Assembly (NCBI GenBank): GCA_015200345.1
Contig: CP054187.1
Coordinates: 2,464,470-2,528,469, forward strand
DNA: 64,000 nt
Direction of reading: 5' to 3'
Source: Planctomycetia bacterium
Lineage (GTDB): Bacteria; Planctomycetota; Phycisphaerae; UBA1845; UTPLA1
The notes beneath the pieces were generated by a model. It searched no databases and was not told the DNA's origin. It saw only the letters and a list, made by a program, of their open reading frames with translations. This document shows positions 55,485 through 62,942 of the stretch, in pieces; the first letter of the stretch is position 1; every line of letters starts with the position of its first letter. The position numbers and the translations under genes were made by a program.

Positions 55485-56267
55485 TCAACCCGGTGAGCGG
55501 ACGCGAGCGGAGTCGCGGGCGCCGAGCCAGACCAGGATCCGCCGCCGCAGCAAGGTCAGTGGACGGAAAAAGAAACGATGCCAGCGGATCCAGATCGGCG
55601 CCTGGTACGTATCGTCGATCTGCGCCGGGTTGAGCTGGTCGGGCCGCATGCGCCGCCAATGTTTGTACAGGTGATAGCGGTCGGCGGATTGGAGTGTGGC
55701 GAGGAGTTTTCGCGCAGGCCAGGATCGTCCGAGGATGCCATCGCCGGCGCGCCAGGAGATTTGAAAATCAATCAGATGCGGGCGGCCGTCGTCTCCCAGC
55801 AGGATGTTCTCGCGTTTTTCGAGGTCGACGTAGGCGATGCCGCGGCGGTGAATTTCACCGAGCAGGGCTTCGAGCCGGGGAAAGAAGTCGTCCGCGAGCG
55901 TGCCTTCTTTTGACAGGGGAGCACCTTCAACGAAGTCATGAAGGATGCCGGTCTTTTCATATCGGCCGAGAAAGCGCGGGACGCCTTCGATGCCCTGGAC
56001 GGCGGTGTAGAGGCGCGCCTCGTGCCGCGCGAGATAGCGCCCGATGAACGAAAGAGGAATGCCCATGAGCGTGGCGAGGCGGCCGATTTTGAGGATGATC
56101 TTGTGTCCATCACCGGATTGATAGAGGCCGGTCGCGGCGAAGAAGTCGTGCTTAAACGTTTTCGAGAGCCGATAGGAGCGGCCTTCGGTGTTAAGTGACT
56201 CGGGCAAGTCATCGGAGCCAAGCGCACGCAGCCAGCTTGGCGGGGATTTGCGATCGTGTTGAGCCAT
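55485..56267 (-). CDS. Atypical protein-kinase-fold protein (WaaP/RIO-like)
   Basis: A 260-residue protein with kinase-like landmarks. HKIILKIG has the candidate ATP-binding Lys60, and ARHEARLYTAV has the C-helix Glu. A catalytic loop AYVDLEKRENILL has Asp148 and Asn154 but Tyr-Val in place of His-Arg. The metal-binding motif reads IDFQ rather than DFG. These features fit the lipopolysaccharide kinase/RIO-like group rather than Hanks kinases. The basic C-terminal tail (LLRRRILVWLG) might contact membrane. Substrate is unknown. It is divergent from the Rrf2 gene. Confidence 0.75.
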   Translation of the reverse strand: MAQHDRKSPPSWLRALGSDDLPESLNTEGRSYRLSKTFKHDFFAATGLYQSGDGHKIILKIGRLATLMGIPLSFIGRYLARHEARLYTAVQGIEGVPRFLGRYEKTGILHDFVEGAPLSKEGTLADDFFPRLEALLGEIHRRGIAYVDLEKRENILLGDDGRPHLIDFQISWRAGDGILGRSWPARKLLATLQSADRYHLYKHWRRMRPDQLNPAQIDDTYQAPIWIRWHRFFFRPLTLLRRRILVWLGARDSARVRSPG

Positions 56268-56576
56268 CGCGATTCACGCAGTGCGAAGATTCCGTTCCAT
56301 GGGGATGCGCCCGAAAATGGGGCACAAAAAGTTCAGATTTTCTTGGCGTCCCGCCGCCAGAATGGTAGGCTTTAATGATAATCGGAATCCGGTGGCGGAG
56401 GATATTCTCGCTCACTAGGATTCCTCGTGTCTGAATCCCTCGAGGTGAGCACGACGCTTCGAGGGCAGTCAGACGTCCGGAACGGCGACCCACGGCTCGC
56501 ATCAGCGACCGTTCGACCCCGCCCCTGGAATGCCGCGTCGCGCACGCGACGCCGGCTTCGAACAGGAGAGTCGCCC
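56268..56576. other. Divergent intergenic region, kinase-like gene and Rrf2 regulator
   Basis: About 310 bp. An AT-richer patch near 56330-56395 (aaattttc region to TTTAATGATAATC) likely holds promoters for one or both genes, but no pair of boxes is convincing. An inverted repeat (CCTCGAGG and TCGAGGG motifs near 56436-56465) could be a regulator site. In-frame sequence upstream of the Rrf2 ATG shows no family similarity. Confidence 0.4.
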
Positions 56577-57041
56577 ATGTTGAGAAAAAAGACGGCTGCT
56601 TATGCGCTGCTTGCGATCTACGAGATCGCGGAGCAGCAACGCGGTTCTTCCTCGCCGCTTGGCGTGCGCGCCGGCGACGTCGCGGAGAAGCATCACATCC
56701 CCAAGGCGTATGTCGCCAAAATCCTTAGCCAGTTGGCCAACGCCGGCGTGTTGCGATCGGATCGCGGTCCGCGCGGCGGATTTCGGTTGAACAAGCCGAT
56801 GGAAGCAATCACGCTGTTTGATGTGTTCGACGGCGTCGGGGCGTTGATGTCCGACCCATCCAAGCCGTCGTTGGTAAAAGGATTGCCGCCGGCGGTTCAG
56901 GCGACGCTGGATCAATCCCAGTTGGAAGTCAGCGACGCCGTTCGGACTGTATTACGCAAAACGTCTATTATGGACTTGCTGCTGGGAACGTCGGGCAACC
57001 CCGGCTCGCGGGCCGCGAATCCGGTCGCCGCGCATGTTTAA
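56577..57041 (+). CDS. Rrf2-family transcriptional regulator
   Basis: A protein of about 154 residues from ATG 56577 with AGGAG upstream. The N-terminal winged helix-turn-helix has TAAYALLAIYEIAEQQ, VAEKHHIPKAYVAKILSQLA and the wing GVLRSDRGPRGGFRLNKP, all standard for Rrf2. The usual three C-terminal cysteines that bind an Fe-S cluster (IscR, NsrR) are absent, so it probably does not sense through a cluster. The C-terminal tail is Gly/Ala/Pro-rich. Its target is unknown; it lies beside convergent genes with no obvious regulon. Confidence 0.88.
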   Translation: MLRKKTAAYALLAIYEIAEQQRGSSSPLGVRAGDVAEKHHIPKAYVAKILSQLANAGVLRSDRGPRGGFRLNKPMEAITLFDVFDGVGALMSDPSKPSLVKGLPPAVQATLDQSQLEVSDAVRTVLRKTSIMDLLLGTSGNPGSRAANPVAAHV

Positions 57042-57050
57042 GCGCGCTGG

Positions 57051-57839
57051 TCATGGGGTGGCGCGCTGCGTCGTCGCGGTGCTGGCGCCCGGGCGCGAAG
57101 TCTCTTGTTCGATGTACGCCGCCAGCGCCTCCACGGCTGACCAGTAGGCCGCCTCCGCGTTGTACAGATAGCCTTCCTTGTTCTTCCGCAGGGTTTCGGC
57201 GGCCTTCTCGGGGCTTTTGCGCCGAATTTTCTCGAGGTGGCTTCGCGTGATCTCGTCCGATGCGCGGCAGCGGTCCAGTTGCTCGATGATCGGAGCGCAA
57301 ATCGCCGCCATCGCGCCGGTCGCATCGCGAACGCGCAGTTTGAACGGCTCGCAGACGGCCACCGGGTCGTCAAACAGCAAGTAGACGGCACGCTCCAGGT
57401 GGTCCGGGTCGGCCGTCTCCAGCAGGCGCGAGGCAAACTCAATGCGAAGGGCCATGGCGGCCGGCGCGCCGATCAACGTGATCAGTCGGTCGTTGATTTC
57501 CGCATCGGGATGCGGCACGCGCTGAATGAGCAGCGGCAGGGCAGCGGAACCGAGGGAGGCCAGCTCCTGCTGCGCGCCTTCGCGGCGGCGGTAGTCGCGG
57601 TCACCCAGTTGTACGATGAGGGATTCGATGCGCCGAGCCAGCGACGACTGGGCCGGACGCGAAGTGGGCTGGGTCGTAGGCCGAGAACTCGGCGCGGAGG
57701 TTGATTGCCGCAGCGGGGCAATTTGGTCTGCGCTGGACGGTTGAAGAAGCGGAAGCACCCCCGCGGCGAGAGCCGTCCAGGCCGGCGCGAGCAGAGTGAA
57801 ACGGGCAAGTCGGTGCGTGATCCGGGCGAAGCGAGGCAT
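57051..57839 (-). CDS. Secreted or membrane-anchored HEAT-like repeat protein
   Basis: A 262-residue protein with an N-terminal signal-like segment (LARFTLLAPAWTALAAGVLP), a Ser/Thr/Pro linker and one HEAT-like helical unit (LGDRDYRRREGAQQELASLG) of a kind frequent in planctomycete proteins, followed by helical sequence. The C-terminal helices include YWSAVEALAAYIEQE. The function is unknown. It is convergent with the Rrf2 gene, 9 bp away, and precedes the DUF456 gene on the same strand by position only. Confidence 0.65.
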   Translation of the reverse strand: MPRFARITHRLARFTLLAPAWTALAAGVLPLLQPSSADQIAPLRQSTSAPSSRPTTQPTSRPAQSSLARRIESLIVQLGDRDYRRREGAQQELASLGSAALPLLIQRVPHPDAEINDRLITLIGAPAAMALRIEFASRLLETADPDHLERAVYLLFDDPVAVCEPFKLRVRDATGAMAAICAPIIEQLDRCRASDEITRSHLEKIRRKSPEKAAETLRKNKEGYLYNAEAAYWSAVEALAAYIEQETSRPGASTATTQRATP

Positions 57840-57848
57840 TGCGCCATT

Positions 57849-58361
57849 CTACCATGTCGCGATGAACGCGAGCGAGACGACGGCGCCGGCGATGGCCATG
57901 GCGGCGGAAATTTTCACCATCATGCCGAGCAGGCGGCCGAGCGTGGCAAAGAGGCCGACGCGCACGCCGCTGCGCAGGTCATCGCGCAGGGTCATTTCGC
58001 CGGCGAGCGCGCCGATGAAACAGCCGATGAAGCCGCCGAGGATCGTGCCGACGACGGGAATGGGAACGGAGAGCAGCAGCATGCCCGCAAAACCGCCGAG
58101 GAGCGAGCCGACGGCGGCGCGGCGGCTGGCGCCGGCCTTGCCCGCGACGACGGCCGACGCGGCCAGTTCAACGATCTCGGCCGTGAGCGCGATCGCGCCA
58201 AGTGCGACGAGCCATTTCCAGCCGAATCGCTGCCAGCCGAAGTAGCAGTCGTAACCGATGGCGGAGGCGAGAATGACCCACGAGCCGGGTAACGTGAACG
58301 CGGCGAGGGCGACGCCGGCGAGGGCGAGTGTGACCAGGGCGATGAAGAGAAACGTTTCCAT
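57849..58361 (-). CDS. DUF456 family membrane protein
   Basis: A 170-residue, strongly hydrophobic protein with about five membrane segments: FLFIALVTLALAGVALAAF, then Gly-rich FTLPGSWVILASAIGY, AALGAIALTAEIVEL-like, and glycine-zipper stretches (GSLLGGFAGMLLLSVPIPVV, GTILGGFIGCFIGALAGEM). The Gly-zipper pattern and Pro-Gly near the N-terminus match DUF456. No function is established for the family. Its start is 46 bp downstream of the last BMC gene's stop in the same direction, so it may lie at the end of that transcript. Confidence 0.82.
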   Translation of the reverse strand: METFLFIALVTLALAGVALAAFTLPGSWVILASAIGYDCYFGWQRFGWKWLVALGAIALTAEIVELAASAVVAGKAGASRRAAVGSLLGGFAGMLLLSVPIPVVGTILGGFIGCFIGALAGEMTLRDDLRSGVRVGLFATLGRLLGMMVKISAAMAIAGAVVSLAFIATW

Positions 58362-58406
58362 GACGGTTTCAACCGCGCGCGCCGGAAGGCCGTCGGCGCC
58401 CGGGGC

Positions 58407-58679
58407 TTAGATGGCGGCGCTGATCTCGTCAATAATTCCAACAATGATCGACCGCACCGGGGCTTTGGGGTCGTTCAGCACCTGTCGCGCGCCGTTGCCC
58501 TCGTCGAGCACGAGCACGCGCTGGCCCGGCCCCGCGCCGACCGAATCCAAGGCAATGAGATACTTGCCCGTCGGTGAGCCGTCCGCGTAAATGTGATCGA
58601 CAATCATCAGCTTCTTGCCGGCGCAGATCGGATGATGAATCGTGGAGACGATGTTGCCGCGAACGATGCCGAGGATCAC
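58407..58679 (-). CDS. Microcompartment pentameric vertex protein (BMC-P, EutN/CcmL family)
   Basis: A 90-residue EutN/CcmL protein with a GTG start. It opens with MILGIVRGNIVST, has ICAGKKLMIVDHI and LIALDSVGAGPGQRVLVLDE, and ends with the helix IIVGIIDEI. BMC-P proteins cap the vertices of microcompartment shells as pentamers. It overlaps the previous BMC-P by 4 bp (GTGA), so the two are coupled. One of three BMC-P paralogues in this locus, it may differ in position or pairing. Confidence 0.95.
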   Translation of the reverse strand: MILGIVRGNIVSTIHHPICAGKKLMIVDHIYADGSPTGKYLIALDSVGAGPGQRVLVLDEGNGARQVLNDPKAPVRSIIVGIIDEISAAI

Positions 58680-58957
58680 GATTCGCCCCCCGACAACTCG
58701 ACGGCGTCGACAATGCCGATGATCGCGTGATCCACCGGTACGAACGTCTCGTCCAGCGCCATCGCCGCTTCACGTCCACCTTCGAAGTAAATCAGCTCGC
58801 CCGGACCGGCCATGCGCGTCGCATCGCAACAGACAATCGGCGAACCCGCCGGCTGTTGCAGCTTGTCCAGCGGCTGCACGATGAGAAACGGCACGCCGGT
58901 CAGGCCTTTGTAGGCGACTGCGTTCACGACCGTTCCCATCACGCGACCGAGGTGCAT
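58676..58957 (-). CDS. Microcompartment pentameric vertex protein (BMC-P, EutN/CcmL family)
   Basis: A 93-residue protein from the ATG at 58957, with MHLGRVMGTVVNAVAYKGLT, LIVQPLDKLQQPAGSPIVC, YFEGGREAAMALDET and the C-terminal helix HAIIGIVDAVEL. It is a pentameric shell-vertex protein. Its start overlaps the stop of the BMC-T gene by one base (TGATG) and its end overlaps the next BMC-P. The middle loop is longer and more acidic than in the other two paralogues. Confidence 0.95.
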   Translation of the reverse strand: MHLGRVMGTVVNAVAYKGLTGVPFLIVQPLDKLQQPAGSPIVCCDATRMAGPGELIYFEGGREAAMALDETFVPVDHAIIGIVDAVELSGGES

Positions 58958-59538
58958 CACCAGCCCTCCCCGAAGCGCGTCGAGCGAGACAGCTTCTCGC
59001 GCAGGGCATCGTCCCATCGCGGGATGATGCTGCTGCATGCCGGCGCGGAGCGATTGGCAATACGACCGCAGCCGATTTCAATCGCCGCCTCCACGTCGGC
59101 CTGCTCGCCGGTGAAGTACGCCAACCCCTTGCCGCCCAGGCCATCGCCCAGGCGCAATTGAACGATGCACACGTTCGCGCCCTTCACCGCCGCGTCGGCG
59201 GCTTCCAGCACGGCCGCAAGCGTCGGCGTTTCAATGATGCCCAGCGTATCGGGCGACCAGTCGGTCGTCGCGCCGCCCACGGCGTCATACACGGAGCGAT
59301 TGACGTCGGGCAACAGGACGCGGTCGAGCACGCTCTCCGCACCATATTGGCAACCAGCGGCAAAAGATTCCTGAACGGATGCGACGTCGCCCTCAAAAAG
59401 AACAGCGAATCGGCCCGGTTGGAACGTGCCGACGCGGACGATGTCCACGGGGGCCTTCTTGGCGAGCGCGTCGGCGGCGCGCGTGCCGAGGGCGACGCTG
59501 GTGTATTCGATCAGTGCGATGGCGGGTGCGTCGGACAA
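58957..59538 (-). CDS. Tandem-domain microcompartment shell protein (BMC-T)
   Basis: A 193-residue protein with two BMC domains. Domain 1 runs from ALIEYTSVALGTRAADALAK to the SVQESFAAG helix; domain 2 runs from LGIIETPTLAAVLEAADAAV to GEQADVEAAIEIGCGR. Such proteins form pseudohexameric trimers in shell facets. By memory it resembles the Haliangium ochraceum BMC-T1 (Hoch_5812) in layout, though this should be checked by alignment. It is 184 bp downstream of the aldehyde dehydrogenase gene, separated by a 36-bp minisatellite. Confidence 0.93.
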   Translation of the reverse strand: MSDAPAIALIEYTSVALGTRAADALAKKAPVDIVRVGTFQPGRFAVLFEGDVASVQESFAAGCQYGAESVLDRVLLPDVNRSVYDAVGGATTDWSPDTLGIIETPTLAAVLEAADAAVKGANVCIVQLRLGDGLGGKGLAYFTGEQADVEAAIEIGCGRIANRSAPACSSIIPRWDDALREKLSRSTRFGEGW

Positions 59539-59608
59539 GCGGGATTCACCTTAATGGTTCGTTGGTGTCGTATACATTCGTCAGGCGATACTCACATTCG
59601 TCAGGCCG

Positions 59609-59721
59609 CGCGGGCTGAAGCCCGCGGCTCGTTGATTACCTGCTGCTCGTTGGCGGCCCGCGGCTCGTTGACTACCTGCTGCTCGTTGGCGGCCCGCGGC
59701 TCGTTGATTACCCGCGGCTCG
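59609..59721. repeat. Palindrome and 36-bp minisatellite inside the BMC operon
   Basis: A perfect palindrome CGCGGGC-TGAA-GCCCGCG (59609-59626) abuts two and a half tandem 36-bp units (59621-59656, 59657-59692, 59693-59711) that begin CCCGCGGCTCGTTGA. The units differ by a single base. The array fills the gap between the aldehyde dehydrogenase gene and the BMC-T gene and may affect expression balance between the two parts of the operon. Confidence 0.85.
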
Positions 59722-61182
59722 TTACACGATTCTAAAGTGATCGACCAGCACGCATCGCCGCTCGCGGGAAAAGGTGCGCGGGTCGGTCAGACCTTCGCCC
59801 GTGGGGCTGGCAATGCTGAACGAGCAGTATCCCTCTCCCCCCTCGCCGAGGCCGCAGTAAATCGGTCCGTTCTTCACGAAGATGCTGCAATTGATCTCGC
59901 GCGCCATGCGCGAGAGGTTCGCCAGATTCAGCGAGTGCATGGCGGCCGAGTGGCCGAAGCCGTGTTCGGCGGCGATGGCGAGATCGATGGCTTCGTCGGC
60001 ACTCTTGACGCGTGCGACCGGCAGAACCGGCATGAGCTGCTCGGTCCAGATGAGCGGATGCTCGACCGGCACATCCAGCACCGCGAGTCGCACCGTGTCC
60101 GGCACGCGCAGGCCGATCTGTTCGAGAATGACGTTGGCGTTTTTTCCGATCCACTTTCGGTTGATGACGCCGGGTTTGCGCGGGCCGCGTGTTTCCTCGA
60201 AGATGACTTTTTCCAGCGCGCGGGTCTGCGGCGCCGTCAGAATGATCGCGCCGTTGGACTCCATCACTTTGAGCAGCTTGTCGGCAATCGCCTGCACCGC
60301 GAAGACTTCCTTCTCGTCGGTGCAGATCACGTTGTTGTCGAACGACGCTCCGCGCACGATGTCTCGACCGGCTTTGTCGAGATCGGCCGTCTCATCGACG
60401 ACGACGGGCGGATTGCCCGGCCCGGCGCAGACGGCGCGTTTGCCGCTGGCCATGGCGGCCTTCACGACGCCCGGCCCGCCGGTGACGACGAGCAGTCGCA
60501 CGCCGCGATGCTGCATCAGTTGTTGCGCCGACTCGATGGTCGGCTCGGCCAGCGCGGTGACGACGTTGGGAGGTCCGCCGGCGCGCTGGATGGCCTCGTT
60601 GATGAGGCCGACGTTGCGACACGAAACGCGCTTCGCGTTGGGATGCACGTTGAAGACGACGGTGTTGCCGGCCGAGACCATGCCGATCGTGTTGCAGATG
60701 ATGGTCGACGTCGGATTGGTGGTCGGCGTGATGGCGGCGATGACGCCGAAAGGCGCACGCTCGATGAGCGTGAGGCCGTTGTCGCCGGAGGAAGCGCGCG
60801 GTTCGAGGACTTCTGGGCCGGGCGTCTTTCGCGTGACGAGGCGGTTTTTTATGATCTTGTCCTCGACGCGGCCCAGGCCGGTTTCTTCGTGTGCATCGCG
60901 GGCGAGGCTGATGGCGTTGGCGAACATCGACTCGCGGATGGCAGCGATGATTTCCTTGCGTTTCTCGAGGCTGACGCGTTTGAATTGCCTGAACGCTTCG
61001 GTGGCCGCGGCGACGCACTCGTCAATGGTGCGGAAGACGCCGGCGGGGAGCGCGCCGCCGCGCGCGATGGTTTCGCGCTGGGCGGGCGGGAGGTTCGGCG
61101 CGCCAGGCGCCGCGCCGGATCGCAGCCGATCGAAGACGCGGGCGGCGATGGCGTCGATTTGGCTGTCATCGAGGCGAGACAC
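59722..61182 (-). CDS. CoA-acylating-type aldehyde dehydrogenase of the microcompartment (PduP/EutE-like)
   Basis: A 486-residue enzyme with a GTG start. The N-terminal ~20 residues (LDDSQIDAIAARVFDRLRS) form an amphipathic helix typical of encapsulation peptides, joined by a Pro/Gly/Ala linker. The catalytic part has ITPTTNPTSTIICNTIG, GPGNPPVVVDETADL and the nucleophile Cys287 in SFDNNVICTDEKE, features of PduP/EutE-type enzymes that turn an aldehyde into acyl-CoA with NAD+. It is the only enzyme in the locus. A BMC-P gene lies 30 bp upstream. The aldehyde is unknown. Confidence 0.94.
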   Translation of the reverse strand: MSRLDDSQIDAIAARVFDRLRSGAAPGAPNLPPAQRETIARGGALPAGVFRTIDECVAAATEAFRQFKRVSLEKRKEIIAAIRESMFANAISLARDAHEETGLGRVEDKIIKNRLVTRKTPGPEVLEPRASSGDNGLTLIERAPFGVIAAITPTTNPTSTIICNTIGMVSAGNTVVFNVHPNAKRVSCRNVGLINEAIQRAGGPPNVVTALAEPTIESAQQLMQHRGVRLLVVTGGPGVVKAAMASGKRAVCAGPGNPPVVVDETADLDKAGRDIVRGASFDNNVICTDEKEVFAVQAIADKLLKVMESNGAIILTAPQTRALEKVIFEETRGPRKPGVINRKWIGKNANVILEQIGLRVPDTVRLAVLDVPVEHPLIWTEQLMPVLPVARVKSADEAIDLAIAAEHGFGHSAAMHSLNLANLSRMAREINCSIFVKNGPIYCGLGEGGEGYCSFSIASPTGEGLTDPRTFSRERRCVLVDHFRIV

Positions 61183-61212
61183 GGCGCAAGCTCCTGGACG
61201 AGGGATGCGGAA

Positions 61213-61500
61213 CTACTTCTTGTATTTCGTTTCCCCGCCGACTTCCCACTGATCGACGATCGCCATGACGACGGCGTCGACGGGCTTCTTGTCCGTCGCC
61301 TCGGTCTGCCGCGCCGAGGAGCCGGCGGCGTACAGCACCATTTCGCCGATCCCCGCGCCGACGGCATCGGCCGCGACGACCGTCGCGCCGGTCGGCTTGC
61401 CGTCGAGATCGACGCACTTGAGCACGAGCATCTTCAGCCCGCCAAGGCTGGGTTCCTTGCGGGTGGCGACGACCGTGCCGATGACTTGGGCGAGCAGCAT
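61213..61500 (-). CDS. Microcompartment pentameric vertex protein (BMC-P, EutN/CcmL family)
   Basis: A 95-residue protein with [60 protein letters not shown] and a short acidic tail. The GSSARQT segment is diagnostic of this EutN subgroup and recalls the Haliangium shell pentamer Hoch_5814 from memory. It precedes the aldehyde dehydrogenase gene by 30 bp. A perfect palindrome lies 21 bp upstream of the start. No clear ribosome binding site is seen. Confidence 0.95.
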   Translation of the reverse strand: MLLAQVIGTVVATRKEPSLGGLKMLVLKCVDLDGKPTGATVVAADAVGAGIGEMVLYAAGSSARQTEATDKKPVDAVVMAIVDQWEVGGETKYKK

Positions 61501-61520
61501 GAGATTCTTGTGTCAATGCA

Positions 61521-61538
61521 TTGAACGAATCCGTTCAA
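61521..61538. promoter_or_regulatory. Palindrome upstream of the BMC-P gene (possible operator)
   Basis: TTGAACG-AATC-CGTTCAA is a perfect 7-bp inverted repeat with a 4-nt gap, located 21-38 bp upstream of the BMC-P start codon in the 215-bp gap to the BMC-H gene. Its size would suit a dimeric repressor. No cognate regulator is in the locus, so the function is a guess. Confidence 0.4.
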
Positions 61539-61715
61539 CGTGGTGCGTTCATTTTTTTGTCGAGCCAAGGCCGTCGTGCGGCGAACTTCACCGATGCGTC
61601 CCGAAGCCGGCAGTTGTTTAATCGCTCGTCTGAAGTCTGCGAACGCTTGAAGCGCTACGCAGCTCGCGGAACGGTTGCTCGCGCTTCCTGACGGTCGCGG
61701 CTTGGAAACGACGCG

Positions 61716-62021
61716 CTACTTGCCGGCCTTCTTCGCCTGTTCGGCGCGGCCCAGCGGCAGGGCGATGTCCACGTTGGTGTGCGGCCGAGCGATGACGTGC
61801 ACCGCGACCACCTCGCCCACGCGCGCCGCGGCGGCCTGGCCCGCGTCGCAGGCGGCGCGAACCGCGGCCACGTCGCCGCGCACGATCGCCGTCACATAGC
61901 CCCCGCCGATTTTCTCATACGAGACCAGCTCGACCTTGGCGGCCTTCACCATTGCGTCGGCCGCTTCGACCATCGCGGCGAATCCGCGCGTCTCGATCAT
62001 TCCCAGTGCTTCGGTACTCAC
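61716..62021 (-). CDS. Hexameric microcompartment shell protein (BMC-H)
   Basis: A 101-residue single-domain BMC protein with a GTG start preceded by GGAGG. It shows the canonical [40 protein letters not shown] and [17 protein letters not shown] segments. Six copies form the tiling hexamer of shell facets; the conserved Lys in MVKAAK faces neighbouring hexamers. It is the only BMC-H in the locus and would be the bulk shell protein. By memory it closely resembles Hoch_5815 of Haliangium ochraceum. Confidence 0.97.
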   Translation of the reverse strand: MSTEALGMIETRGFAAMVEAADAMVKAAKVELVSYEKIGGGYVTAIVRGDVAAVRAACDAGQAAAARVGEVVAVHVIARPHTNVDIALPLGRAEQAKKAGK

Positions 62022-62124
62022 CGCATACCTCCATCCAAGTCACGAAACCCATCTGATCGTGTAGTCCACATTCGTCGTCCGGCCATCTTGCGGGTGGGAC
62101 GCTCACGCTACCCGGGGTATCGGG

Positions 62125-62748
62125 TTATTTCGCGCTGCGCCCGGTCACGCCGGCGATCGCCGCTTCGGCTGCGCGATAGCCCACGTCAATGTCGCGCTCC
62201 TCGCCGCCGAGGTACACGCGCCCGAAACTGCCGAACGAGCGCACTTCAAGGATGTTGATGTTCGCGGCCTTCTCTGCTTCGTTGGCCGCGAGGGCCGCAT
62301 AGGCCGCCGGCTCCAGCTCCATGACATACAGCGAATGGCCTGGCAGGATCATGTTGCCATGGCGCATGCGATTGATTAACTGCGTCTGGTATGCATCGAC
62401 GTGGCGGATCACCTGGCTGGAGAGGACGCGCGGCTTGATGCGGTCTTCTTCCTTCAACTCCAAGGCTGAAAGGATCGCCTGGCCCGCGGCGCGGACATCG
62501 GCCTGGCTGTCGGCGTGAACTTCGAGGAGGCCGTAGAGCCGCTCGACGATCTGCATGCCGGGGGTGACGCGCGTGCTTTTCAGGGCGATATCGGTCACGC
62601 GGTTGATCTCGATGCCCGGGGAAATCTCCACAAACAGCGCTGCCTGAAACGGGTTGGGCAGAAAGCCCTGCGAGACCGTCGCCTGAAACGAGGCGAACTG
62701 CGGCTGGAGGCTGTCGAGGAAGGTATAGCTGCGAAGGTCCACGGCCAT
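62125..62748 (-). CDS. Trimeric tandem microcompartment shell protein (BMC-T, Hoch_5816-like)
   Basis: A 207-residue protein starting [20 protein letters not shown]. It has two permuted-looking BMC halves: [20 protein letters not shown] to [11 protein letters not shown], and [20 protein letters not shown] to [20 protein letters not shown]. From memory this layout matches the Haliangium shell trimer Hoch_5816, whose stacked trimers form gated pores. It is the first gene of the microcompartment operon. No ribosome binding site is visible ahead of the ATG, and a TTGACA box lies very close, so translation may be leaderless. Confidence 0.88.
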   Translation of the reverse strand: MAVDLRSYTFLDSLQPQFASFQATVSQGFLPNPFQAALFVEISPGIEINRVTDIALKSTRVTPGMQIVERLYGLLEVHADSQADVRAAGQAILSALELKEEDRIKPRVLSSQVIRHVDAYQTQLINRMRHGNMILPGHSLYVMELEPAAYAALAANEAEKAANINILEVRSFGSFGRVYLGGEERDIDVGYRAAEAAIAGVTGRSAK

Positions 62749-62757
62749 AGAGGCGCT

Positions 62758-62786
62758 ACGTTAGGACTGGGGCGCGAGGCTGTCAA
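62758..62786 (-). promoter_or_regulatory. Candidate promoter of the BMC operon
   Basis: On the minus strand a perfect TTGACA (62786-62781) is followed after 17 bp by TAACGT (62763-62758), which matches only three of six minus-10 bases. A start of transcription would fall within a few bases of the ATG at 62748, implying a leaderless message. The spacing is ideal but the minus-10 is weak. Confidence 0.35.
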
Positions 62787-62903
62787 TTACCAGACGCCCA
62801 TCCGAGCCGGGCCGGTTATGGCCCGGAACCTTCCGCCGCATGACTGCGTCGGCTCGGAACCGATTCTTGATCGTCTGGATCTCGGACTCGCTCGGCGAGC
62901 GGC

Positions 62904-62909
62904 TATAAT
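62904..62909 (+). promoter_or_regulatory. Minus-10 box upstream of the M1 peptidase gene
   Basis: A perfect TATAAT lies about 34 bp before the GTG start of the peptidase gene, the same minus-10 as seen at dnaG. The minus-35 region (ctcgga, 62881-62886) does not match. The intervening region carries GGGGGGAAAGGTGGAG as a ribosome binding site. Confidence 0.45.
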
Positions 62910-62942
62910 GCGAATCAGGGGATCGGGGGGAAAGGTGGAGTG

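Noticed and set aside
59158..61524. 788-residue plus-strand ORF opposite BMC-T and ALDH
   Set aside because: It runs antisense to well-conserved shell and dehydrogenase genes and crosses the minisatellite; no protein family is visible.
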